A stretch of DNA of 64,000 nucleotides from Prevotella melaninogenica (GCF_018127925.1 NZ_CP072347.1:808501-872500), one strand, 5' to 3'. Numbered from the stretch's first letter, positions 51,020 through 59,545 are shown. The notes: generated by a model not told the origin, from the sequence alone. Made by a program: numbers and translations.

Positions 51020-52663
51020 ATGGACAAGAAAAGTATTTATTTTGGTACACTCGTGTTGGCAGCACTCACCCTAGGCAGTTGCGCCAACGACGATACAGCC
51101 ACAGACAAAACAGCAGGTAAGGATACGCCAAAGACAGGAACCGTATTCTCATCAGAAACAGAGCCTTCAACTCGCACATCTGCCACTTACACAGGCAGCG
51201 GTCTCGATTTTTATTGGACAGCAAGCGATAAGATTTGGGTAAAGGATGACAACGGGAACTACAATCAGAGTGCCTCTGACGATATCAGCAGTCGCATCGC
51301 TGCCGTACCTGGCAGCACAACTACCGACAAGGCGAAATTCTGGGTAAATGGAAGCTATACAGGTTCCACACACAAGGTACGTTATACAGGTAAGAACGGC
51401 ACAAAGGACAAAGTAACCATCAAGGCTTCGCAAACCCAAAGCACTCCTAACGATGCTGCCCACATAGCAGAGGATGGAGACTTCGGTGTAGCTGATGCAA
51501 CGGGCAGTGGTTCGTATAACTTTACACTGAATCACAAGGCAGCGTATGTTACTTTCATGCCTTATACTACACAAAGTGTCATTACGACTGCTGCTAAACT
51601 TCAAAAGATTCGCATTTACACAAGCAACACTTCTGACCAACTTGCAGGCACATTCGATCTAGCAGATAATGGTACACTAAGCAATGGTGCAACCACATCA
51701 AACAGTGTAGAGCTGAATGTAAACAACTTTTCTATTCCTAGTGTTTCTACTTATGCAACTAATGCTGCAACGATGGTTGTTAATCCTGGTACATATAGTA
51801 ATCTGACAATAGAATACACTTTACACGATGCTGTAACCAATGTTACGGGAGTGATAACGAAAACATATCCTTCTGTAACTCTTGATGCTGGTAAGAATAC
51901 GCCAGTAAGGGCAGACTTAAAAGTTAAGATATACCCTGCTAATGACTATTACATGTGGGATGCACAGCAGCATTACTGGGCAGGATATGAATGGGATGGT
52001 GCTAATCCAAAGCAGCCTACATTAGATGGACAACAAAATAGTACTGATGCACCACAAAGCACATATAGTGCTTCAGCACATACTCCGCGTGATTATAACG
52101 ATATTATGGGTCTTTCTTCGTTGGGAATACTACAAGATCCAAGTTACTCTGCAGTAGGAACTTTTAATATCAATGAAATGATTTGGTATGCAGAGAAAGG
52201 CGATCCACATTGGGACGGCAACACACTTTGGGCTACGATGGGACATCTTCGTATAGGAGGTTTATGGATTAAAAAGCAAAGTGTAATTGCTTCCGAAAAT
52301 AGCAAAACTGTTCTGCAGTTAAAAGACAAAGATCCTTTTGGATATGATAATAGAGGAGACTTAACATCTACGCCATCCGCAACGATGAAAGGTTCGGGTA
52401 GTTTTACTGTTAATAGTATAGCACAAGGGATACCAACGAATATTAATAATTATTTTTATCTTCCTGCTTTAGGTCAGAATTCATTCGGAAAATTATACAT
52501 TGATAAAGCGGGCTACTATTGGGGAAGTACTCCTAGTACAGGGAATAATGCTTCTGCAGGATTTAGCTTTTCCGATCATAATATATTTATAGCATGGTTT
52601 GCGAGAAATGCAGGAGGAAAGCTCTTTAAATCTTCCAATGAAGATGAATACCGCCCATTCTAA
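51020..52663 (+). CDS. fimbrillin-like lipoprotein, cassette 3 (no variable-region signature)
   Basis: A 547-residue lipoprotein with lipobox LTLGSC (Cys21) followed by ANDD as in the paralogues. The body shows fimbrillin-like features (STRTSATYTGSGLDFYWTASDKIWVKDD, AEDGDFGVADATGSGSYNFTLNHKAAYVTFMP). The C-terminal domain begins at YYMWDAQQHYWAGYEWDG and keeps NEMIWY, GDPHWDGNTLWATMGHLRIGG and NNYFYLPALGQ, as in cassettes 1 and 2. The end KAGYYWGSTPS...FKSSNEDEYRPF lacks the NNC-codon pattern and is AT-rich. This copy may be an invariant relative, or have lost the diversified end. It is likely surface-exposed with unknown ligand. Confidence 0.78.
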   Translation: MDKKSIYFGTLVLAALTLGSCANDDTATDKTAGKDTPKTGTVFSSETEPSTRTSATYTGSGLDFYWTASDKIWVKDDNGNYNQSASDDISSRIAAVPGSTTTDKAKFWVNGSYTGSTHKVRYTGKNGTKDKVTIKASQTQSTPNDAAHIAEDGDFGVADATGSGSYNFTLNHKAAYVTFMPYTTQSVITTAAKLQKIRIYTSNTSDQLAGTFDLADNGTLSNGATTSNSVELNVNNFSIPSVSTYATNAATMVVNPGTYSNLTIEYTLHDAVTNVTGVITKTYPSVTLDAGKNTPVRADLKVKIYPANDYYMWDAQQHYWAGYEWDGANPKQPTLDGQQNSTDAPQSTYSASAHTPRDYNDIMGLSSLGILQDPSYSAVGTFNINEMIWYAEKGDPHWDGNTLWATMGHLRIGGLWIKKQSVIASENSKTVLQLKDKDPFGYDNRGDLTSTPSATMKGSGSFTVNSIAQGIPTNINNYFYLPALGQNSFGKLYIDKAGYYWGSTPSTGNNASAGFSFSDHNIFIAWFARNAGGKLFKSSNEDEYRPF

Positions 52664-52680
52664 GTTAGATGATGTTTGTG

Positions 52681-52795
52681 TTCATTATATGAAGGCAGTT
52701 ATCTTCCTTATATCAAGAGGCTTGTCTTCCTTATATCAAGGCAACGGTCTTCATATAATGAAAAGAAACGCCTTGATATAAGGAACACTAAGAAA
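52681..52795. repeat. 23-bp tandem array in the cassette 3 spacer
   Basis: Five 23-bp units start at 52681, 52704, 52727, 52750 and 52773, each opening with TTCATTATATGAA- or TTCCTTATATCAAG-like palindromes or their inverse. Neighbouring units can pair with each other. Located between lipoprotein 3 and HU-like gene 3. Confidence 0.85.
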
Positions 52796-52867
52796 TACAA
52801 AATATAACTATCGGAGCCTTGCTGAAAGGCGAGGCTCCATATTTTAAAAACTTAAATTTATTATTTT

Positions 52868-53323
52868 ATGATTTCATTTAAAGTAGTTGAGACCGTCCAC
52901 AGGATTGGTCCAAAGAAAGGTCAGAAAGCCTTTAATGCCGTGCCAAAAGCGCCGATGAAGTTTTCATCTGATTGGCTTGTTAACCGTATTGTTCGCGAAA
53001 CCTCGTTGAGTGAGGGAGACGTAAGAAACGTGATTATCACCCTGCGTAATATTACTATTGAGGTGATTAGCCTTGGCGGTTCACTAGACCTTGGCGACCT
53101 CTTCTCGTTCCGTACCACGATACCTTCAAAGATGGTCGACAACGAGAAAGATGTCACCGCCGAATCCTTGAAACGTCCCCGTGTCCTTGTTCGCTGGAAG
53201 TCTGCCGTCACAGAAGCGTTGAAGAAGATTGAAGTGGATGTGGATAATCCTGCGAGGAGGAAGACTAAAGAGGGAAAGGAAGAAAAGAAAAAGAAAGAAG
53301 GTGGAGGACCAGAGGCGGGATAA
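52868..53323 (+). CDS. HU-family DNA-binding protein, cassette 3
   Basis: A 151-residue Bacteroidetes HU-like protein. After an N-terminal strand (ISFKVVETVHRIGPKKGQKAFNAVPKAPMKF) comes the helical half SSDWLVNRIVRETSLSEGDVRNVIITLRNITIEVISLGG, then SLDLGDLFSFRTTIPSKM and KRPRVLVRWKSAVTEALKKI. The tail ARRKTKEGKEEKKKKEGGGPEAG repeats the charged-then-GGG-P-G theme of the other cassette HU proteins. Sequence identity to HU-like 1 and 2 is low, so these three are old paralogues or independent recruits. A -7 box was not found in the 204-bp spacer, so it may be read from the lipoprotein promoter. An SSU hairpin CCCCTCTCC-AAGA-GGAGAGGGG at 53340-53361 follows. Confidence 0.8.
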   Translation: MISFKVVETVHRIGPKKGQKAFNAVPKAPMKFSSDWLVNRIVRETSLSEGDVRNVIITLRNITIEVISLGGSLDLGDLFSFRTTIPSKMVDNEKDVTAESLKRPRVLVRWKSAVTEALKKIEVDVDNPARRKTKEGKEEKKKKEGGGPEAG

Positions 53324-53339
53324 AAGGCCTCACCCCCAG

Positions 53340-53361
53340 CCCCTCTCCAAGAGGAGAGGGG
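53340..53361 (+). terminator. GC-rich hairpin after HU-like gene 3
   Basis: A perfect 9-bp stem CCCCTCTCC / GGAGAGGGG with a 4-base loop. There is no clear T run, so termination is uncertain. Confidence 0.5.
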
Positions 53362-53459
53362 AGTGAAATGCGCAGTTTGCTAGAGGAGGATGGAAACTAA
53401 ATGGTTTAGTTGGTGATGAAAGAGAGGGGAGCTGGTAGCGAGAGCTATATGCAAGTAGA

Positions 53460-53634
53460 GGGTGTATCAAAATGCACATTAATAAGTTGACAACTCTTAA
53501 ACTATAAGTAGTTTTTCCTAAAAGCAAAGAAAAGACCATTTCTTTACTCACAAACAAGTACAGAAATGGTCATTTTTATTGGATTGTTTCAAACTGTAAG
53601 ATTATCAAAATGATATTTGCATTTTGACACACCC
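53460..53634 (+). repeat. dispersed ~176-bp element, copy D
   Basis: Complete copy with GGGTGTATCAAAATGCACAT at the left and ATTTGCATTTTGACACACCC at the right, and the inner GACCATTTCT..AGAAATGGTC hairpin. Confidence 0.85.
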
Positions 53635-53717
53635 TCTTTTCTTTTTTATTTGTCTGCTGTTAATCGATTTCAACAGCTTACGATTTGATTTCTGGTCTTT
53701 TGGTTACTTGATAATTA

Positions 53718-53801
53718 CTAATCAAGATTAATCTTCTTTGAAACAATCAATGCCTCTGCAATTACTGCTGCAACGATAGTAACAATACCAAATGTCAACA
53801 T
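53718..53801 (-). CDS. 27-residue hydrophobic small protein
   Basis: MLTFGIVTIVAAVIAEALIV plus SKKINLD: one predicted membrane helix and a short charged end. The start is preceded by AAAGGATAACATT, a good ribosome site for this genome. Upstream on the minus strand lies a promoter (-7 box at 53879-53886) giving a ~70-nt leader. Coding is supported by promoter, ribosome site and hydrophobic composition, not by homology. It might be a small membrane regulator or a toxin-like peptide. The longer frame that contains it begins before the promoter and is not credible. Confidence 0.5.
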   Translation of the reverse strand: MLTFGIVTIVAAVIAEALIVSKKINLD

Positions 53802-53878
53802 AATGTTATCCTTTCTTCTTTTGTGCGGAACCCCTTTGGTTCTGCGGTTATTACTTATTTTTCTTTGCAAATTCCGTG

Positions 53879-53886
53879 CAAAGGTA
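53879..53886 (-). promoter_or_regulatory. promoter -7 box for the 27-residue protein
   Basis: TACCTTTG on the minus strand, with a TTGG element 19 bp upstream. Confidence 0.55.
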
Positions 53887-54040
53887 GGAATGATATTTGA
53901 CATAGCCAACTTTTTTAGTCTTGTTTGCAATATAACACGTGGATGCTTGATGTAAGTCAATAGTATTGACTATGGTCAAAAAGTAACTAAAAAGAGTTCA
54001 AAAAAGGTCGTATAAATTTGTTATGATTACTTAGAAAACG

Positions 54041-54048
54041 TATCTTTG
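54041..54048 (+). promoter_or_regulatory. promoter -7 box for the 37-residue protein
   Basis: TATCTTTG followed by C, with TTTG 20 bp upstream: one of the best promoter matches in the window. Confidence 0.6.
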
Positions 54049-54081
54049 CAACCGATTAAGTATTTAAGATAACATACATTT

Positions 54082-54195
54082 ATGGATAGGCTCATTATTA
54101 AGAACCAAGAGTTTGACAGCAGTATGGATGCTCGTTTCCTCGAGATTCAGAATGCTCGTCGTCAGGCTTTGGCTCAGAAGGCTAAAAAGCACTAA
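54082..54195 (+). CDS. 37-residue small soluble protein
   Basis: An unusually small gene: MDRLIIKNQEFDSSMDARFL then EIQNARRQALAQKAKKH. It is highly charged, predicted helical at the C-terminus, with no membrane segment. A near-perfect promoter lies 33 bp upstream of the ATG, and codon use is normal for the genome. The downstream 54196-54289 has no clear terminator before copy E of the dispersed element, whose inner hairpin could serve. I do not recognise the family; an RNA-binding or ribosome-associated peptide is conceivable from the basic tail, but this is speculation. Confidence 0.6.
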   Translation: MDRLIIKNQEFDSSMDARFLEIQNARRQALAQKAKKH

Positions 54196-54289
54196 AACAA
54201 ACGCCTCGCGTTCGTGGCTATTCGTAGCTCGGTAATGCGAATTAGGTAAGAAAACGTGTAGAAGATTAATCTTAGAAAGCAAGAAAAGA

Positions 54290-54466
54290 GGGTGTGTCAA
54301 AATGCAAATTAATAACTTGACAACTTTCAATCTATAAGTAGGATTCTTCTAAAGGCAAAGAAAAGACCATTTCTTTACTCAAAATCGAGTATAGAAATGG
54401 TCATTTTTTATTGGATTGTTTCAAACTGTAAGATCATCAAAATGATATTTGCATTTTGACACACCC
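54290..54466 (+). repeat. dispersed ~176-bp element, copy E
   Basis: The best-preserved copy. The inverted ends extend beyond GGGTGTGTCAAAATGCAAAT to AGAAAAGA outside, matched by TCTTTTCT on the right. The inner hairpin is intact. Confidence 0.85.
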
Positions 54467-54517
54467 TCTTTTCTTATAGTGATTTAGTTAATCACTTACT
54501 ATATTTATTATGCTTGT

Positions 54518-55330
54518 TTAGAAGTCGACATCCTCTCCAACCTCATCGGCTTGCATTTCCAAATCCTCTGGGTTGGTGTCGAATGTGGTACGATAGCTTT
54601 CTTCAGTGAGCTTGTCCTCATCGAAATCCTCATCGTCCTCATCATCTGTACCTCTATCTTCTTCAGGCATCATTTCGTCTTCATCATCCAAATCCTTCAA
54701 GTTTTCTTCTTCTCCAATCTCATCAAATGATGAAAGTTTAGTAGTAGCTACGTTTGAAATTGGCTTTTCCTTAGCAAAGATAGCTTCTGTCCATGAGCCC
54801 TTTGAAATCTCAAGAACTTCGAAGCCATCAGCGACTTTCTTCTCATAAAGACCACCTGGTTTCTTCAGACGAGCAGTCGGAAGCGTAGTTGTACTTATAT
54901 CAAATCCACTTAAGATAATATCCTGTACGCTCTGTGGAAGGCTCTCCCAACCACCGCCAAAGTTACGCTCAAGTACTTCTATTAGCTTTTGAGCTGATAT
55001 ATGATGGATGTTTTCCCAAGTTAAATCAGTAATACGTTGGATTGATTTTTTCTTTAAAGCCCATTTTACAGTGGTACCCTCATCAAGTCTAACTTGACCA
55101 ACTTGGCAGCCACGTTCTTCGTATTTCTTGATAACTTCAGGCTTATCAACCTTAACTTCTTCTATGGTAAAGGCACTTTTGATTACATCAATATAATGAC
55201 GCTCATTATCCCTTAAGTCGGCGTCACGTTCTGCTTGTGCCCAAAGGCGGAAGACATCGTTTTCCTGAATGTCCCACACATTGCTTTTTGTTAGATTCTT
55301 TAACGATAGTGCTTGTCCTTGTCGCTTCAT
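54518..55330 (-). CDS. conserved hypothetical protein with acidic tail
   Basis: A 270-residue soluble protein I do not recognise. Residues 1-190 are mixed alpha/beta with NVWDIQENDVFRLWAQAERD, IKSAFTIEEVKVDKPEVIKKYEERG, TDLTWENIHHISAQKLIEVL and GGGWESLPQSVQDIIL. From about 205 it becomes strongly acidic (EIGEEENLKDLDDEDEMMPEEDRG, then TDDEDDEDFDEDKLTEE). There is no signal peptide. Its own promoter is at 55399-55406. It is monocistronic. The acidic tail could mimic nucleic acid or bind basic proteins; nothing in the context says which. Confidence 0.6.
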   Translation of the reverse strand: MKRQGQALSLKNLTKSNVWDIQENDVFRLWAQAERDADLRDNERHYIDVIKSAFTIEEVKVDKPEVIKKYEERGCQVGQVRLDEGTTVKWALKKKSIQRITDLTWENIHHISAQKLIEVLERNFGGGWESLPQSVQDIILSGFDISTTTLPTARLKKPGGLYEKKVADGFEVLEISKGSWTEAIFAKEKPISNVATTKLSSFDEIGEEENLKDLDDEDEMMPEEDRGTDDEDDEDFDEDKLTEESYRTTFDTNPEDLEMQADEVGEDVDF

Positions 55331-55398
55331 ATTGTGTTTACTTTTTCATTTTGCTTTATGGTATAGCTTTGTGCAAAGCCATACCCTCAGACCTGCTG

Positions 55399-55406
55399 CA
55401 AAAGTA
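55399..55406 (-). promoter_or_regulatory. promoter -7 box for the acidic hypothetical gene
   Basis: TACTTTTG on the minus strand gives a ~65-nt leader. Confidence 0.45.
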
Positions 55407-55483
55407 TATACTTAAACGTAAACTTCCAAACTTTTTCGCTGAAAAGTTATCCAAAAGTGAGAAATAAGCATAATTTGAAAACG

Positions 55484-56464
55484 CTATTTACTAAGGTAGG
55501 GTGTGCAGTTCTTGATTTCTATAGGTAAAGCCTTTGCTTTACACTTCTCTGCAGTGATGCTTAACTCCACAAGACAAGCCCGTGAATTCATCGGTTTTCT
55601 TTGGTCAAAGATAAAGTTTCCAATACCATAATAGATTGGTTTTCCTCGATATGTCTCTATTGTTTGGAGTGTATGACTATGGTGACCAACAATAGCATCA
55701 GCCCCTGCATCTATTAGTTTGTGTGCATCTTCACGCTGCTGTGGAGTGGCTCTGAAGTGGTGTTCCCATCCCCAATGTAGTAGAAGGAGAATATAACAAT
55801 TCTTATCTGTGGCTCGTAAGCGTTTAACTCGCATGATAAGACTATCTATACTCTCCTGACTAATACAAGGTTTTTGAGGAAGATAGAGGAAGTTTTCTAA
55901 GGGTAAACGTAGGGATGAAACTACCCAAACATGGCGTGGACTTGTAGAAATGAGTACTGGTTCTGCTGCTTCCTCCATATTCTTACCAGCCCCGATAGGT
56001 ATCATTCCTGCTTTTTTTATCTGTTCTTGCGTGTCTAAAAGTCCTCTTCTTCCTTGGTCAATACTATGATTATTGGCTAAGTTGAGGTGAGTTATGCCAT
56101 GACGACGTAGTGTTGGCAACCATTCGGGTTCGCCTCTAAAGATGAAACGTTTGAACACTCGTTCCCTTATTTTGGTCACTGGACACTCTAAATTGGCAAT
56201 TACATAGTTGGAAGAGTGGAACAACGAGTCGATAGTAGGTGAGAAGAGAGCATCGACTCCCACCATATCAATCTTCTGTCTTACCCCCCTGTCAAGTAGA
56301 AGGTCACCTGTAATAACGATACGTAAGGTGTCGTTTACCTCTTTAGAAGTAGACTTCTTTTTGTCTATATCATTAACTCCTATCCCGCTGAAAGATAGTA
56401 GGATAGGAGTTAATAAGCATATAATAACTTTAACAGCCTGAGCTATAGAATGTCTCTTCATCAT
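55484..56464 (-). CDS. CapA family protein
   Basis: A ~326-residue protein of the CapA/PgsA-like metallophosphatase-fold family associated with polyglutamate or capsule assembly. A hydrophobic N-terminal segment (about residues 8-24) acts as signal or anchor. Motifs are VITGDLLLDRGVRQKID, NLECPVTK, LANNHSIDQGRRGLLDT, LLLHWGWEH and GHHSHTLQTIETYRGKPIYYGIGNFIF. It overlaps the end of the DUF3160 gene by 35 bp or so; an AAAGGA 10 bp before ATG 56464 favours that start over GTG 56470 or ATG 56461. It is the last gene of a three-gene envelope operon. Exact substrate unknown. Confidence 0.78.
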   Translation of the reverse strand: MMKRHSIAQAVKVIICLLTPILLSFSGIGVNDIDKKKSTSKEVNDTLRIVITGDLLLDRGVRQKIDMVGVDALFSPTIDSLFHSSNYVIANLECPVTKIRERVFKRFIFRGEPEWLPTLRRHGITHLNLANNHSIDQGRRGLLDTQEQIKKAGMIPIGAGKNMEEAAEPVLISTSPRHVWVVSSLRLPLENFLYLPQKPCISQESIDSLIMRVKRLRATDKNCYILLLLHWGWEHHFRATPQQREDAHKLIDAGADAIVGHHSHTLQTIETYRGKPIYYGIGNFIFDQRKPMNSRACLVELSITAEKCKAKALPIEIKNCTPYLSK

Positions 56465-58943
56465 CAGCACTCATTCCTTTTACTGGAGCTATGATCTCTT
56501 TCATCCATGATGGCGTTCCACCTGTTGGTGACTTCTTCAGTTCTTGTTGCCATTCTTCGTCCGTCATGCGTGGATCTGACATCAAACGAGTGAACTCACG
56601 GTAAGAGAAAACAGAGCCACGAGTGAGATAAAGGGAGCCGTCTATCTCAACAACTACGTATATTTCGTAAGCAGAACCAACACCTTCATAAAGTACACAC
56701 ATGTCGTCTATGGCAACATTCTCACCTGCAGCTGTGAATACGTCAGCAACAACAGCGACTTTTTTGTCTGTACTCACCACATCCGACCAGCCCTGTAACA
56801 TCTGGTTATCTTCGCTGACAAGCTCCAAAGAGATATTCTCCACGGTCGAACCAATAATCTCAATCTGGTTGTATTCCTCGTCAGTTATCTTCCCACCATT
56901 CAGTTCTTTCTTACTGATATCACGGCAGAATTCAGCCATTTCCTTTATTCGTTCATATACAGTCTTTGCTTTTTCTGTCTGTAAATTATAAGTTGTGAGG
57001 ACTTTATCCATTCTTGTTACAAGTGCAATAGCTTTCTCCCAAAACTTTATGTTAGGCTCAACATAACCTTTCACTACAGGTGGTTCTGGACCACCATCAC
57101 CACACTCTGCTAACATCGGCTGCTTTGCATAGAGGATAGCATCATGCTTTAACTCTGCCCAAGAAGCAAGTGCTGTGTTCAAATTCTTCTTCTGCCACTG
57201 TGGTGTCTGCATGAAATAAGGAAGTGACTGTGCGGTGTCACCTAATGACTGGAGCGTGTACATCCATTGATTTGCTACACAAGCCTCCCACGGAGTATCA
57301 GCAACTTTCTTACGAGCTGTGGTTAATGCCTTAGGGAAATCCGCCCACTTCTGTGCTTCTTTCAGCTCATCCATGAGAATAGGTTCGGCACCTGGCAGTC
57401 CCATCACAGCCATCCAGTCGAGTCCCTTAGGGTATGGACGGAGGGAAACAGGGCTATCTTGGTCCGTAGTAGCTATCAATGCCTCTGCATCAGGTTGATA
57501 ACGCTGTGGCATAATGTCTACGACATATTTGCTACCATGTGTTTTCTTCAACTCGATACGTGTTTGTTTCTTTGCAATTTCTTCGATGTCTTCTGTCAGC
57601 TTAGCCATATCTTTTTTTGAAGACAATAGCTTTTCTATAGGTAAGTTCGTTTCCTTAATAAGTTCTGCAACCTGTATGAGGGTAACATTATCAGGTGTTC
57701 CCATAAGATAAGTGATAGGTTCACTTACCTTGTTGTATATGGTTTTGATCTTTGGTTGTTGATTGAAGACATTGGCAATAAGTGCAATCTGCTTCATCTT
57801 TGCAAGCTTGTCCGTGCCAAAATGGGCTGTTTGCAACCACATCATACCACGGAAGTAACGACTGCAAACCTTAGATCGGGTATAGTGACCGCGTGGACGG
57901 AAGAGCGAATAAGCAAACAATCCTCCTGGAGGAGCATATTCCAGCATCTCTGAATACCCATTCTCAGCCTCAAAAGCCTTATTAATTTCCTCCATTACCA
58001 TTGTTTTGTAGGCTTCAGGAACATTCAATGTGGCAGTTGACGTAGGAGCTTTATCATGGCTAAAGAGCCAAGATGCGACGGTAAACCATGCCTGACCATA
58101 TTCCGCAGCAGCCTTTATTTCTGTATTCTGACTGCTTGTCAGCGTCTTCATCTCTGCTCCCATTTTGGAAGAAAAGACAATCATTAGGGAGTCCAAGTGC
58201 TTCTCTTCCACATCACGCAACACACAATCAAAATAGAGATGGAAAAGTTGTAGATAGAGATCGGTGGTAACGAAACTTGGGAAATCAGCATAATCATTCT
58301 TCTCATATACGTGGAAAAGCTGATTATGTTCAGCAGGAACGATAGCAAAACCATTCTGTCCCAACATGCTATATAGCTTTGGGTCAAACTCTTTTAGCTG
58401 GAAAGGGTTGATAAGATTCTTCATATTCACCACGTCCTTACTGTTCGCGGGTTTAAAGTTCAGCTTTCGTAATTCAGCTTCTCTTGCACGGATGCGCTCT
58501 GTAAAGGCAAGTTGTTCTTTCGTATAACTTGGTGAGAACTTCTTACCAGTGGTCTCTTCTTTTTCACCAACATCCCAAAGTGCATCGTTATACCATGTTG
58601 TTGTATTGTATAATGCACGTAAGGTTGCATCTTTGAAAGGGTATCCCTGCCTTGCAGCAAAGGCGTTTCTGATTGCACGTAGCTCTACAAGATTGAGTTT
58701 AGAGATATCCATCTGCGTATCAATCTTACCCTTCAATTTTTCAATATTGACTTTTCCAGCACCAGGAAGAATAAGAGGAGTCTTCTTCTCTTGGGTACGT
58801 TCAATATATGCATCACCTGTGTTGCCAACTGACTTTTCACTTTGTGACCACGCAGTAGGTGAGAATAACAAGATTAGTAATGCAATAGCTACAGTTCTGA
58901 ATGCGTCCTTTTGCATTCGCTTGTAATAGGGATTGTGTTTCAT
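56430..58943 (-). CDS. DUF3160 domain protein
   Basis: An 837-residue secreted or periplasmic protein. The signal peptide covers about residues 12-34 (VAIALLILLFSPTAWSQ). A YARD-like segment ELRAIRNAFAARQGYPFKD (about 84-102) precedes the DUF3160 region with FVTTDLYLQLFHLYFDCVLRDVEE, YSLFRPRGHYTRS, RYFRGMMWLQTAHFG and ELKHDAILYAKQPMLAE. It closes with YEIYVVVEIDGSLYLTRGSVFSYREF. The family is uncharacterised. It lies 32 bp after the FG-GAP-like gene and overlaps CapA, so the three products probably work together at the cell envelope. Confidence 0.83.
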   Translation of the reverse strand: MKHNPYYKRMQKDAFRTVAIALLILLFSPTAWSQSEKSVGNTGDAYIERTQEKKTPLILPGAGKVNIEKLKGKIDTQMDISKLNLVELRAIRNAFAARQGYPFKDATLRALYNTTTWYNDALWDVGEKEETTGKKFSPSYTKEQLAFTERIRAREAELRKLNFKPANSKDVVNMKNLINPFQLKEFDPKLYSMLGQNGFAIVPAEHNQLFHVYEKNDYADFPSFVTTDLYLQLFHLYFDCVLRDVEEKHLDSLMIVFSSKMGAEMKTLTSSQNTEIKAAAEYGQAWFTVASWLFSHDKAPTSTATLNVPEAYKTMVMEEINKAFEAENGYSEMLEYAPPGGLFAYSLFRPRGHYTRSKVCSRYFRGMMWLQTAHFGTDKLAKMKQIALIANVFNQQPKIKTIYNKVSEPITYLMGTPDNVTLIQVAELIKETNLPIEKLLSSKKDMAKLTEDIEEIAKKQTRIELKKTHGSKYVVDIMPQRYQPDAEALIATTDQDSPVSLRPYPKGLDWMAVMGLPGAEPILMDELKEAQKWADFPKALTTARKKVADTPWEACVANQWMYTLQSLGDTAQSLPYFMQTPQWQKKNLNTALASWAELKHDAILYAKQPMLAECGDGGPEPPVVKGYVEPNIKFWEKAIALVTRMDKVLTTYNLQTEKAKTVYERIKEMAEFCRDISKKELNGGKITDEEYNQIEIIGSTVENISLELVSEDNQMLQGWSDVVSTDKKVAVVADVFTAAGENVAIDDMCVLYEGVGSAYEIYVVVEIDGSLYLTRGSVFSYREFTRLMSDPRMTDEEWQQELKKSPTGGTPSWMKEIIAPVKGMSADDEETFYSSGC

Positions 58944-58975
58944 CTTGTTTGGGTTTAAATTGTTATATTTTAGTT

Positions 58976-59545
58976 TTATTCGTTCGAAGTAAATCGTTTT
59001 AGGGCTTCTTCGTGGTTAACCGCTTCAGTTAAAAAGCGCACGAAAGAGAGTCCAAAGTCGTCCCAAACATAGTCTGCGACAACATATTTGTTATCGGTGG
59101 TTGCTTGCAATGTACGTACGTATGGTTCAATAAAACGAAAATCGCATAGTATTCCACCCATTCGCGACCCCATCCACATGGGACGTATTTTACCATTTAT
59201 TTGCTTAAAGATGAAGAGGCGGCGTGCAGGTTGTGGATAGAAGCGAGTCGGTTTGATAACCCCAACGATTGCTTCGTCCTTTCCATCTCCATTAATATCG
59301 CCTGTTACGAGTCGATAAACAGGGTAGGGAAGCCGCCATTTCGCAATAGCTGTTCTGCTTTTTTTATTCTTCTCTGGTCTTTTCAGTGCTGTCTTGCTTT
59401 CTATCTTAGGATATAAACAAAGCCATGAAAGTGAGTCGCTGACACGTTCCAACTCAAAGGTCAAGGGCTGTTGTGCCATAGTTCTTCCTACAATGAGGGA
59501 AAAGAGCAACATACAACTTATTCGCTTGTATTTATCTTTAAACAT
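58976..59545 (-). CDS. FG-GAP-like secreted protein
   Basis: A 189-residue exported protein with a signal peptide (about 1-24, MLLFSLIVGRTMAQQ). It contains an FG-GAP/integrin-like calcium loop TGDINGDGKDEAIVGV, then TRFYPQPARRLFIFKQ and DYVWDDFGLSFVRFL. Two strands after the loop suggest one or two blades of a beta-propeller or a small domain. The first gene of the operon with DUF3160 and CapA genes, it lies behind a -7 box at 59555-59562 that leaves almost no leader. Partner-binding rather than enzymatic function seems likely. Confidence 0.65.
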   Translation of the reverse strand: MFKDKYKRISCMLLFSLIVGRTMAQQPLTFELERVSDSLSWLCLYPKIESKTALKRPEKNKKSRTAIAKWRLPYPVYRLVTGDINGDGKDEAIVGVIKPTRFYPQPARRLFIFKQINGKIRPMWMGSRMGGILCDFRFIEPYVRTLQATTDNKYVVADYVWDDFGLSFVRFLTEAVNHEEALKRFTSNE

